DNA of 12,317 nucleotides, from positions 1 through 12,317 of the forward strand of contig CALZHX010000263.1 of NCBI GenBank assembly GCA_945787435.1, written 5' to 3'. The stretch comes from an uncultured Woeseiaceae bacterium (GTDB lineage Bacteria; Pseudomonadota; Gammaproteobacteria; Steroidobacterales; Woeseiaceae). A model generated the notes under the pieces. That model did no database searches, was not told where the DNA came from, and saw only the letters and a program-made list of their open reading frames with translations. The position numbers were made by a program, and so were the translations under genes. This document shows, in pieces, positions 1 through 5,587 of the stretch. The first letter of the stretch is position 1, and the number at the start of each line of letters is the position of its first letter.

Positions 1-974
1 ATCGTGAAGTCGCCGCGTTTCACCAGTTTGCAAGCGACGACCTTGTCGGTGTCGTCGACGAGCACCACATCGGCTTGCTCGGCGCTGCCGATATCGACTG
101 CCTCGTCGACCGTCATGATCGTTGACTCTTCGCCGTTTTCGTCCGTGACCGTAACCGGTTTATTGTTCAGGCCTGTCAGCGTGATCTTCTTTGCGAAGAT
201 GTCGTAGTTGGTGGTTTCTTCAGTTTCAATGTGCTGGCGCAACCTGGGCACCAGCTTGTTAATCTGCGCATACAGGTCTGTGCTTGCCTCAGCCGGACCC
301 GAGATGATCAAAGGCGTGCGTGCCTCATCAATCAGGATCGAGTCGACCTCATCGACAATCGCAAAACTCAGGTCACGCTGCGCTTTGTCTTCCAGCGCAA
401 AAGCCAGGTTGTCGCGCAGGTAGTCAAAGCCGAGCTCGTTGTTTGTCGCATACGTAATATCGCTGTTGTAGGCCTCGCGCTTTTCATCCTGCGTTTGGCC
501 ACTCCTGGTTACGCCGACTGTCAGGCCGAGAAATTCGTAGACCGGGCGCATCCAGTCAGCATCCCGCTGCGCGAGGTATTCGTTGACCGTCACGATATGC
601 ACGCTATTGCCGCTGATCGCATTGAGATAGGCCGGCAGGGTTGCGACAAGGGTCTTGCCTTCACCAGTGCGCATCTCGGCGATATTGCCGTCGTGCAGCA
701 CCATGCCACCAATCAGCTGCACATCGAAAGGGCGCAAGGCCAGGGCGCGCCAGGCAGCCTCACGTGCAACGGCGAATGCCTCGGGCAGGAGGTCATCCAG
801 GGTCTCACCGTCAATGAAGCGCTTCTGGAACTCCCCGGTTTTGGCGCCTAGCGCCGCATCGTCGAGGGCCTTCAGGCCTTCCTCGAGAGCATTGATCTTG
901 TTGACTGTTCGGCCGTATTGGCGCAGCAGTCGCTGATTGCGGCTGCCGAAAATCTTGGTGAAAAACTTGGCCAC
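1..974 (-). CDS. secA: Protein translocase subunit SecA, N-terminal part (cut by window edge)
   Basis: SecA is the ATPase motor that drives preproteins through SecYEG at the inner membrane. The first 324 codons are visible. The start is GTG at 974-972, preceded by AGGAG five bases upstream. The N-terminus reads MAKFFTKIFGSRNQ, close to E. coli SecA. Walker A MRTGEGKT is at residues 101-108, FDYLRDN at 183-189, the DEVD Walker B box at 208-211, and DEARTPLIISGPAE at 216-229. These place NBD1 and the beginning of the preprotein cross-linking domain. After LVPRL (241-245) the protein has about 73 residues before a GDF that may match the GHFSVDE region of E. coli SecA, where only about 11 residues intervene. 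This suggests an insert of about 60 residues. It lies downstream of the M23 gene on the same strand, with a possible promoter of its own. The C-terminal part is outside the window. Identity is certain; the insert alignment was made by eye. Confidence 0.97.
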   Translation of the reverse strand, partial: MAKFFTKIFGSRNQRLLRQYGRTVNKINALEEGLKALDDAALGAKTGEFQKRFIDGETLDDLLPEAFAVAREAAWRALALRPFDVQLIGGMVLHDGNIAEMRTGEGKTLVATLPAYLNAISGNSVHIVTVNEYLAQRDADWMRPVYEFLGLTVGVTRSGQTQDEKREAYNSDITYATNNELGFDYLRDNLAFALEDKAQRDLSFAIVDEVDSILIDEARTPLIISGPAEASTDLYAQINKLVPRLRQHIETEETTNYDIFAKKITLTGLNNKPVTVTDENGEESTIMTVDEAVDIGSAEQADVVLVDDTDKVVACKLVKRGDFT

Positions 975-1033
975 GGGGGCTCCTGCAAAAGAAAGTTCTC
1001 TGGCCCGGAAATAACGGGCGCGCAAAGCCGGGT

Positions 1034-1039
1034 ATTCTA
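1034..1039 (-). promoter_or_regulatory. Possible -10 element of a secA promoter
   Basis: TAGAAT on the minus strand matches the sigma-70 -10 consensus at five of six positions. It lies about 60 bases before the secA GTG and downstream of a hairpin that follows the M23 gene. No convincing -35 box is visible at 16-18 bases, so this is a weak call. A 5-bp inverted repeat (GCCCG/CGGGC) lies between it and the secA ribosome binding site. No secM-like upstream gene is seen. Confidence 0.3.
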
Positions 1040-1067
1040 ACTAAACTCGCGAAATAAGGGCTATTTT

Positions 1068-1087
1068 CCGGATAACAAGTTACCCGG
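1068..1087 (-). terminator. Hairpin after the M23 gene, possible weak terminator
   Basis: A near-perfect inverted repeat of 9 bp (one G-U pair) around a TT centre starts 23 bases past the M23 stop codon. On the minus strand it is followed by AAAATAGCCC, not a U tract, so classic intrinsic termination is doubtful. It may instead be a 3' stabilising hairpin or a partial terminator between the M23 gene and secA. Confidence 0.4.
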
Positions 1088-1109
1088 TCGGACGCGTTCC
1101 GGGGAGGTC

Positions 1110-2042
1110 CTACTTGGAGGCTTCGCGGATAAAATTGACCGGATTGACGCGGCGGCCGTCTTTAAGCACTTCGAAGTGCAGATTCGGCCCTGTCGCGCGG
1201 CCGGTTTCACCCATGCGGGCAACGGCCTGTCCTTTCTTGACCTCGTCGCCGACAACGACCAGGTTTTCCGCGTTGTGCGCGTAACGGGTCGAATACCCGT
1301 TACCGTGGTTTATCTCGACCATGACGCCGTAGCCGTAGCGGTCGGCCGACCAGGTTACGACCCCGTCAGCGACTGCAGCGACCGGATCACCGAGTTTGCC
1401 CGCGAAATCGATACCCGTGTGATTCGCCGGTTTGCCGGTAAACGGGTCGGTACGCTTGCCAAAGTAGGATGAAATCCAGCCAGATCCAACCGGACGGCCT
1501 TGCGGATAAACACGGTCTTTGAGGTTCTGGCCCATGAGTACGCTCTCGAGTACGCCGAGCTGGGCCTCGCGATTATCGAGCTGTTCATCGAATGCCGCCA
1601 TGGACTCGACGAGTTCAGGGATAGCTACGTTGGAACCGGAAGCGACAGGCTCTTCAGGACCACCCAGGGCCGGTGCAGTGTTGAAGTCGAATTCCCCGTC
1701 GTCGAGATCAGCCATGTCCGTCAGGCGTCGTCCCAGGGCGTCGAGACGAATAATCCGGGCGTTCATCTGTGCCATCCGAATAGCGAGAGCGTCGAGCGTA
1801 TCTTCGTTACCCTGGCGAATCGAATGGATGCTGTCGCGTTGTAACTGGAGCTCATCGTTGAGCTGCGCGACCTCGGTCATGCTTACACCCGAACCCGTCA
1901 TCGTTGAAAACCAGTAACCGCCGGCGAAACCGAAGACTGAGACAATACCCGCACAGACTACTGCGACCGCCCACACGGAAATACCGGACAGGTTTAGTTG
2001 TCGGGGCTTGCCAAAACCCTTGCCGAAGATGACTAAATTCAT
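1110..2042 (-). CDS. Membrane-anchored M23 (LytM-type) peptidase family protein
   Basis: Family members cleave peptide cross-links in peptidoglycan, or act as non-catalytic activators of amidases (EnvC, NlpD). The 310-residue protein has a short cytoplasmic N-terminus, one membrane segment at about 21-45, a probable coiled coil at about 55-110, an acidic linker, and a C-terminal M23 domain from about 180 to 303. H208 and D212 (NHTGIDF) fit the zinc-ligand motif HxxxD. H256 (RYAHN) fits the first catalytic histidine. H289 (in GPNLHFEV) is the last zinc ligand. The residue usually His two places before it (HxH) is Asn287, encoded AAT. Zinc binding looks intact while one catalytic histidine is missing, so activity is uncertain. 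The start is the ATG at 2042 with GAGG eight bases before it; a TTG codon just upstream is less likely. A cyclic-di-GMP riboswitch lies in the leader. A peptidase gene of this type often lies beside secA and dciA in gammaproteobacteria. Confidence 0.9.
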   Translation of the reverse strand: MNLVIFGKGFGKPRQLNLSGISVWAVAVVCAGIVSVFGFAGGYWFSTMTGSGVSMTEVAQLNDELQLQRDSIHSIRQGNEDTLDALAIRMAQMNARIIRLDALGRRLTDMADLDDGEFDFNTAPALGGPEEPVASGSNVAIPELVESMAAFDEQLDNREAQLGVLESVLMGQNLKDRVYPQGRPVGSGWISSYFGKRTDPFTGKPANHTGIDFAGKLGDPVAAVADGVVTWSADRYGYGVMVEINHGNGYSTRYAHNAENLVVVGDEVKKGQAVARMGETGRATGPNLHFEVLKDGRRVNPVNFIREASK

Positions 2043-2162
2043 CAAGTACGCCTCAATTGCGCCCGGAATGATCCGTTATAGTTCGAGCCTCTCAGTACCG
2101 AACGACGCGATTGCGACCTATTATGGCCGCTGTTGTTTATTGTATGCCGGTGTTCAGTATTC
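2043..2162 (-). promoter_or_regulatory. Leader between riboswitch aptamer and M23 gene (expression platform)
   Basis: About 120 bases separate the aptamer from the M23 start. No hairpin followed by a U tract is seen, so control of translation or Rho-dependent control is more likely than intrinsic termination. Two structures are visible. One is a 6-bp stem (one G-U) at 2113-2130 with loop AUAAUA. The other is a 7-base segment UUCGGUA (2102-2096) that is exactly complementary to UACCGAA at the 3' edge of the aptamer (2171-2165) and could compete with aptamer pairing. The ribosome binding site GAGG lies just before the ATG. The switching mechanism is inference. Confidence 0.5.
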
Positions 2163-2253
2163 ACTTCGGTAGCCCCGCTGTCGTAGGCTGTTTGCCCTTA
2201 GACCGGTGGTTTTGCGACCCCGCCTTTCAGCGGGTTTGCCTTTATCGGTAGCG
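2163..2253 (-). promoter_or_regulatory. Cyclic-di-GMP-I (GEMM-I) riboswitch aptamer
   Basis: Read on the minus strand, the hallmarks of the class appear in order. GGCAAACC is at 2240-2233. A 6-bp stem closed by a GAAA tetraloop follows (stem 2234-2229 with 2224-2219). Then come GUCGCAAAACC (2217-2208), close to the consensus GACGCAAAGCC, and CGG followed by UCUAAG (2202-2197). A GGC/GCC stem with loop AAACA precedes UACGA (2185-2181), and the element ends in GCGGGGCUACCG (2178-2167). UCUAAG...UACGA is a variant of the 11-base tetraloop receptor CCUAAG...UAUGG, with one C-G pair replaced by U-A, which is expected for a folded element. The base corresponding to Vc2 G20 appears to be G, which favours c-di-GMP over cyclic AMP-GMP. 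Deviations are A for G in CAAAACC and an unresolved P1 stem. Known family, recognised by eye; ends are approximate. Confidence 0.87.
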
Positions 2254-2349
2254 ACAATATGCATAATGTCGGTTTTTAATACAAGATAAGGCCTCACGAA
2301 CGGTGACCCAGGTCCCCGTCAATTGACCGAAATCGCCAACTGCGTCACA

Positions 2350-2367
2350 TTTTTATGCCCATAAAAA
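2350..2367. repeat. Palindrome across the dciA start codon
   Basis: TTTTTATG, a CC centre, then CATAAAAA: an exact 8-base inverted repeat that contains the dciA ATG. In RNA it could form a short A-U hairpin hiding the start codon; in DNA it could be a protein-binding site. Function is unknown, and an AT-rich palindrome of this size may be chance. Confidence 0.6.
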
Positions 2368-2672
2368 GCCTCGAAAATCTGCTAAATCCCAACGATGACG
2401 GGGGGTTAGGTGACCTTGTCCGGCATGCCAGGGAGATGGGCGAGCTCGCAGACCAGCTGCAACAGGCATTGCCCGACGATATGAAGACGAGCATCTGCGC
2501 GGCGAACATCCGCGACAACGGAGATCTCGTTATTTTGGCCTCGTCGCCAGCCTGGGCGGCAAAATTGCGTTTTGAGGCTGACCGCTTGATGACCACCGCT
2601 CGACAGACGGGTGCCGACGTAACATCGTGCAGCGTTAGAGTAAATCGAAACCAGAAAGGGGATTCTCCATGA
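2355..2672 (+). CDS. dciA: DciA-type replicative helicase loader (DUF721)
   Basis: DciA is the widespread bacterial factor that interacts with the replicative helicase DnaB and promotes its loading at the origin; enterics replaced it with the phage-derived DnaC. The 105-residue product matches the DUF721 pattern. It has a short N-terminal segment ending in LENLL, a helix with regularly spaced leucines (about 19-40) ending in LPDD, then alternating strands and DGDLVILASS-type residues (DNGDLVILASSPAWAAKLRF, about 54-73) followed by a long helix. The protein is short: it covers only the KH-like domain and lacks the flexible C-terminal tail known in Vibrio cholerae DciA. The ATG has no clear Shine-Dalgarno sequence before it and lies inside a palindrome; no better in-frame start is visible nearby. 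Its stop overlaps the next gene by ATGA. Location between lpxC and secA agrees with dciA in other gammaproteobacteria. Confidence 0.88.
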   Translation: MPIKSLENLLNPNDDGGLGDLVRHAREMGELADQLQQALPDDMKTSICAANIRDNGDLVILASSPAWAAKLRFEADRLMTTARQTGADVTSCSVRVNRNQKGDSP

Positions 2673-3412
2673 AAGTAGTACTGACCATCGTCTTGTTGAG
2701 CCTGATCGGTGTCGCGTACGCCGACAATGAAATTAACGCAAAGGTGGAGGCTGCTCTGGCCGATGAATCACGCCCGGCGGAAGACCGCGCGCGAGATCGT
2801 AATCGTCGCCCGCTCGATACTCTGAAATTCTTCGGGCTGAAGGACAACATGCGCGTCCTTGAGCTGCTTCCCGGGGGCGGATGGTACACGCGCGTGCTGG
2901 CGCCCGTACTGGCCGACAACGGCAAACTCTATGTCGCACTTGGCACCAATTCGGTCAGCAAAAACGTCCTCACATTGCCGGGATTCGAACAGGTAGAAGT
3001 GCTGACTACATCGGAAAATCTTCACCGGCCCGAAGGCAGTCGCCACTACGCTATGGATGACTTCGAGTTCGGCGTTTCCGACCTCGACATGGTGGTGACG
3101 TTTCGAAACCTCCACAATTTTGACGTGGCCGCCCGGGAAAAAATGAACCGCCAGGTTTTTGCGGCACTGAAATCGGGCGGGCTCTATGGTGTTATCGATC
3201 ACACCGCACGTCACATGGAACCGGCCAACAACGAGAACCGTCGCCGCATTGATCCCGTCCTGGTAATCAAGGAGTTACTGGAGCTGGGATTTGAGTTCGT
3301 GGACTACACGGACCTGCACTATCGCGCCGATGACGAGCTCGTGTTCGAGGTCGGGCGACGTTCCGTGACCGGCAACACAGACCGGTTTACGCTGCTGTTT
3401 CGAAAACCCTGA
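2669..3412 (+). CDS. Exported protein with class I SAM-methyltransferase fold (COG4798-like)
   Basis: The 247-residue protein starts with a classic signal peptide, with residues 1-18 ending in AYA before DNE, so it is predicted to be exported. The rest looks like a class I SAM-dependent methyltransferase. VLELLPGGGWYTRVLAP (63-79) stands at motif I, where PGGG replaces the usual GxGxG. DLDMVVTFRNLHN (138-150) fits motif IV, and GLYGVIDH (171-178) the following strand. This resembles the predicted methyltransferases of COG4798, many of which also carry signal peptides. Substrate and even catalysis are unknown; S-adenosylmethionine is not known as a normal periplasmic metabolite. AGGGG lies seven bases before the ATG. 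The start overlaps the dciA stop (ATGA), so the two genes are probably translated from one message, though no functional link is apparent. Confident on fold and export signal, not on function. Confidence 0.82.
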   Translation: MKVVLTIVLLSLIGVAYADNEINAKVEAALADESRPAEDRARDRNRRPLDTLKFFGLKDNMRVLELLPGGGWYTRVLAPVLADNGKLYVALGTNSVSKNVLTLPGFEQVEVLTTSENLHRPEGSRHYAMDDFEFGVSDLDMVVTFRNLHNFDVAAREKMNRQVFAALKSGGLYGVIDHTARHMEPANNENRRRIDPVLVIKELLELGFEFVDYTDLHYRADDELVFEVGRRSVTGNTDRFTLLFRKP

Positions 3413-3435
3413 GAGAGCGCTTTTCTCTTTGTTGA

Positions 3436-3465
3436 CGCTTTCAACCGCCGCGCTCGGTGAAAGCG
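3436..3465. terminator. Hairpin between convergent genes, possible bidirectional terminator
   Basis: An exact 8-bp stem (CGCTTTCA with TGAAAGCG) continues past one bulged A into three more G-C/C-G pairs around a 7-base loop. It lies between the plus-strand methyltransferase gene and the minus-strand small gene. Neither side has a run of T, so a role in termination is an inference from its place between convergent genes. A weaker stem (AGAGA/TCTCT, then TTGTT on the plus strand) lies at 3413-3429. Confidence 0.45.
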
Positions 3466-3509
3466 GACTTCAGGTCTTGTGCAAACGCCGGTCGAGATGG
3501 CAACAGCCA

Positions 3510-3692
3510 TCAGTCCGGCATTCGCTCATTCAAGCCCGGCTCACCTGCGGCCATCCATTGAAGCAGGAACGCCTTTTCTGCTTCGCTCGCATTGATAACC
3601 AGGTTAGCGTTACGCGCACCTTCCAGCCATCTCTCCACCTCATGCCGGTGCAATTCCGATAGCCGTATAAACTCGTCCTGCCACGTCACCAT
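3510..3692 (-). CDS. Small protein of unknown function (60 residues)
   Basis: I do not recognise a family. The start chosen is the ATG at 3692-3690, because GGAGG stands seven bases before it; an in-frame ATG at 3713 has no such site and would place the ribosome binding site inside the gene. The product begins MVTWQDEFIRLSELHRHEVE, is rich in charged residues and looks mostly helical, with three tryptophans and the segment EAEKAFLLQWM in the second half. It has no signal peptide or membrane segment and is probably cytosolic. It is preceded by a promoter with a perfect TATAAT, so it is likely transcribed on its own between the lpxC-alaX unit and dciA. It could still be a non-conserved ORF; the ribosome binding site and promoter argue for a real gene. 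Confidence 0.6.
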   Translation of the reverse strand: MVTWQDEFIRLSELHRHEVERWLEGARNANLVINASEAEKAFLLQWMAAGEPGLNERMPD

Positions 3693-3727
3693 GTTTGGCC
3701 CTCCAAATCTCATAGCTTCAGCCAGAA

Positions 3728-3755
3728 ATTATAGCTGCTAAATCAGGCTATCCAA
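3728..3755 (-). promoter_or_regulatory. Sigma-70-type promoter of the small gene
   Basis: On the minus strand TTGGAT (3755-3750) and a perfect TATAAT (3733-3728) are separated by 16 bases. Transcription would start near 3721, leaving about 28 bases to the chosen ATG with its GGAGG site. The -35 box matches only at TTG. Confidence 0.55.
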
Positions 3756-3804
3756 TTCAACACCAGCACGTGATTGCTCGTCGATACGTAGAAGCCTTGC
3801 AGGC

Positions 3805-3831
3805 CAGCTCCGCTTGAGGGGAAGCGGGCTG
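3805..3831 (-). terminator. Hairpin downstream of the alaX-type gene
   Basis: CAGC and GCTG flank CCGCTT/AAGCGG with one bulged T, giving a 10-bp stem with a 6-base loop, 21 bases past the stop codon at 3852. No U tract follows on the minus strand. It probably marks the 3' end of the lpxC-alaX transcript, either as an inefficient terminator or as an RNA-stabilising stem. The rest of 3714-3851 holds the small gene's promoter and nothing else I can name. Confidence 0.4.
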
Positions 3832-3851
3832 CTGCAGAGATTCCATAGACG

Positions 3852-4553
3852 CTAGTCGTCGAGGTGGATGTTAACGCGGCGGTTGCGTTTGCCTTTTTTC
3901 TCGACCTTGCCGATGCGAACTGCCCCTACTTCAGCCGTCGATTTCAAATGCGTGCCGCCGCAGGGCTGCAGGTCAACGCTTTCAATTTCGAGCAGGCGAA
4001 TACTGCCCTTCCCTCTCGGCGGCTGTACGGACATCGTCCTTACAAGTTCTGGTTGAGCGTCCAGCTCTTCCTCGGTAATCCAACGGCAACTCACCGCGTG
4101 GTTCTCGGCAACGAGATGTGTCAGCGCGGCAGCAACGGCCTCTTTGTCCACCGTGTCTTCCATATCGAAGTCGAGACGACTCTTCTCGGCGGAAATATTG
4201 CCGCCCGTGACACCGTATTGAAGAACAGATCCCAACAGGTGCATGGCTGTGTGCATACGCATGTGAATATAACGACGATCCCAGTCGAGCGCTGCGTTCA
4301 CCGCGTCACCCACGCTCGGCAATGCGGCGCCCTCTTCCAGGTGATGCGCGATGGATCCATCATCGCCGTAGCGAGTGTCGACGATTGTTGCAGAACCGCT
4401 GTCCCATGACAGCGTCCCTATGTCACCCGGTTGACCACCGCCCAGCGGATAAAAGACGGTACGATCGAGAGTTACAGAATTACCATCAACTGCAACGACG
4501 GTCGCATCGCAATCCCTGAGGTAGGAGTCTTCGCGAAAGAGTTCTTCGGTCAC
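3852..4553 (-). CDS. Alanyl-tRNA editing protein, AlaX type
   Basis: AlaX proteins are free-standing relatives of the AlaRS editing domain and hydrolyse mischarged Ser-tRNA(Ala) (or Gly-tRNA(Ala)) in the cytosol. The 233-residue protein has the family's FYPLGGGQPGD motif at 34-44. The zinc ligands are HTAMH (H101, H105), then C198 and H202 in QPCGGTH. The order, a short N-terminal beta domain followed by the editing domain, fits the medium-length AlaX class; there is no aminoacylation domain. The start is GTG, and it overlaps the lpxC stop as GTGA, which implies translational coupling to lpxC. I see no separate ribosome binding site stronger than that context. Editing has no obvious link to lipid A synthesis, so the pairing may reflect insertion rather than shared function. 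The exact mischarged substrate cannot be told from sequence. Confidence 0.92.
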   Translation of the reverse strand: MTEELFREDSYLRDCDATVVAVDGNSVTLDRTVFYPLGGGQPGDIGTLSWDSGSATIVDTRYGDDGSIAHHLEEGAALPSVGDAVNAALDWDRRYIHMRMHTAMHLLGSVLQYGVTGGNISAEKSRLDFDMEDTVDKEAVAAALTHLVAENHAVSCRWITEEELDAQPELVRTMSVQPPRGKGSIRLLEIESVDLQPCGGTHLKSTAEVGAVRIGKVEKKGKRNRRVNIHLDD

Positions 4554-5458
4554 GCGTAGGACGGTGTCGCGTAGGAGACCGGCGCCTTACGCGAATCCTT
4601 GAATGTAACCTCATCCCAGGCCGACTCTTGTTCAAGCAGTGTACGCAGCAGCTTGTTGTTGAGATCGTGACCCGACTTGTAGGCCCGGAACTCGCCGATT
4701 ACCTGGTGACCCAGAAGGTAGATATCGCCGATCGCGTCCAGAATCTTGTGTATAACGAACTCATTTGCATAGCGCAGACCGTCTTCATTGAGAATGCGGT
4801 AATCGTCGAGAACAATCGCATTGTCCATACTGCCGCCGAGTGTCAGGTTGCGCTCCCGGAGTGCTTCAACATCTCGCAGGAAACAGAAGGTGCGTGCGCG
4901 ACTGACTTCTTTGAGGAACGAAGTCGATGAAAAATCGATGCTCGCATCCTGCTTCAGCTTGTTGAACACCGGGTGATTGAAATACACCTCGAAGTTCACT
5001 TTGAAACCATTGAACGGCACGAACTCGGCCCACTTTTCATCATCCTCGACGCGAATCTTGCGCTTGATGCGGATGAACTTCTTCTCGGCCCGCTGCTCTT
5101 CGATACCAGCCGACTGCAACAGGAAAATGAACGGGCCCGCGCTACCGTCCATGATCGGCACCTCCGGCGCCGACAGGTCCACATGCAGGTTATCAATGCC
5201 GAGTCCGGCCAGCGCCGACATCAGGTGTTCCACTGTTGCAACCTTGACGCCATCCTGCACAAGCGTTGTGCCGAGCATTGTTTCACCGACCAGGCGAGGA
5301 TCCGCTTTGATGTCAACCGGGTGGTCGAGATCAACGCGTCTGAAAGTGATTCCTGAGTTCTCTGCTGCCGGCCGAAGGGTCATGTAAACCTTTTCGCCGG
5401 TGTGTAGTCCGACCCCGGTTGCCCGGATGGCTGTTTTCAGGGTTCTTTGTCTGAGCAT
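4550..5458 (-). CDS. lpxC: UDP-3-O-acyl-N-acetylglucosamine deacetylase LpxC
   Basis: LpxC performs the committed, zinc-dependent step of lipid A synthesis: removal of the N-acetyl group from UDP-3-O-acyl-GlcNAc in the cytosol. The 302-residue protein is of normal length. E78 and H79 in TVEHLMSALAG, H237 and D241 in FVIHKILDAIGD, and H264 in KSGHDLNN match the zinc ligands and catalytic residues of E. coli LpxC (E78, H79, H238, D242, H265). The ATG at 5458 has only a weak GGAAG further upstream. In E. coli LpxC is degraded by FtsH through its C-terminal tail; here the tail ends in PSYA, different from the E. coli one, so turnover may differ (inference). It is preceded by a promoter-like site and a strong hairpin after ftsZ, and its stop overlaps the alaX-type start. 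Confidence 0.98.
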   Translation of the reverse strand: MLRQRTLKTAIRATGVGLHTGEKVYMTLRPAAENSGITFRRVDLDHPVDIKADPRLVGETMLGTTLVQDGVKVATVEHLMSALAGLGIDNLHVDLSAPEVPIMDGSAGPFIFLLQSAGIEEQRAEKKFIRIKRKIRVEDDEKWAEFVPFNGFKVNFEVYFNHPVFNKLKQDASIDFSSTSFLKEVSRARTFCFLRDVEALRERNLTLGGSMDNAIVLDDYRILNEDGLRYANEFVIHKILDAIGDIYLLGHQVIGEFRAYKSGHDLNNKLLRTLLEQESAWDEVTFKDSRKAPVSYATPSYA

Positions 5459-5491
5459 GGACGGGATTTCACTTCCGCAGAGTTCGGCGCA

Positions 5492-5519
5492 AGATTATCA
5501 CATCATCGAAAAACGTCAA
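5492..5519 (-). promoter_or_regulatory. Probable lpxC promoter
   Basis: On the minus strand TTGACG (5519-5514, five of six to the -35 consensus) is followed by TGTGATAATCT. GATAAT (5499-5494) carries an extended TG three bases before it but leaves a short 14-base spacer; TAATCT (5497-5492) gives 16. Either places the start about 30 bases before the lpxC ATG, so lpxC can be expressed apart from ftsZ. Confidence 0.5.
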
Positions 5520-5587
5520 GAATTCAATCTCTTAGAGAGACTGAGTCAGGTGATATTGGAGGTGTTAGTGTCGGCGGGAAGGGAATG

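Noticed and set aside
231..851. Plus-strand reading frame of 206 codons opposite secA
   Set aside because: Antisense to a clear SecA reading frame with Walker motifs; translation has no family character.
2043..2045. TTG start one codon before the M23 ATG
   Set aside because: ATG follows immediately with good spacing to GAGG.
2219..2234. Reading the CCCGC...GCGGG stem as an intrinsic terminator on the plus strand
   Set aside because: No gene reads into it on that strand and no T run follows; it is the GAAA-capped stem of the riboswitch on the minus strand.
2241..2340. Promoters for the riboswitch transcript and for dciA
   Set aside because: Several AT-rich boxes exist (for example TTGTAT-17-CATATT on the minus strand) but none is convincing; that one would start too close to the aptamer core.
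3693..3713. Upstream ATG for the small gene
   Set aside because: No ribosome site before it; GGAGG lies between it and the better ATG at 3692.
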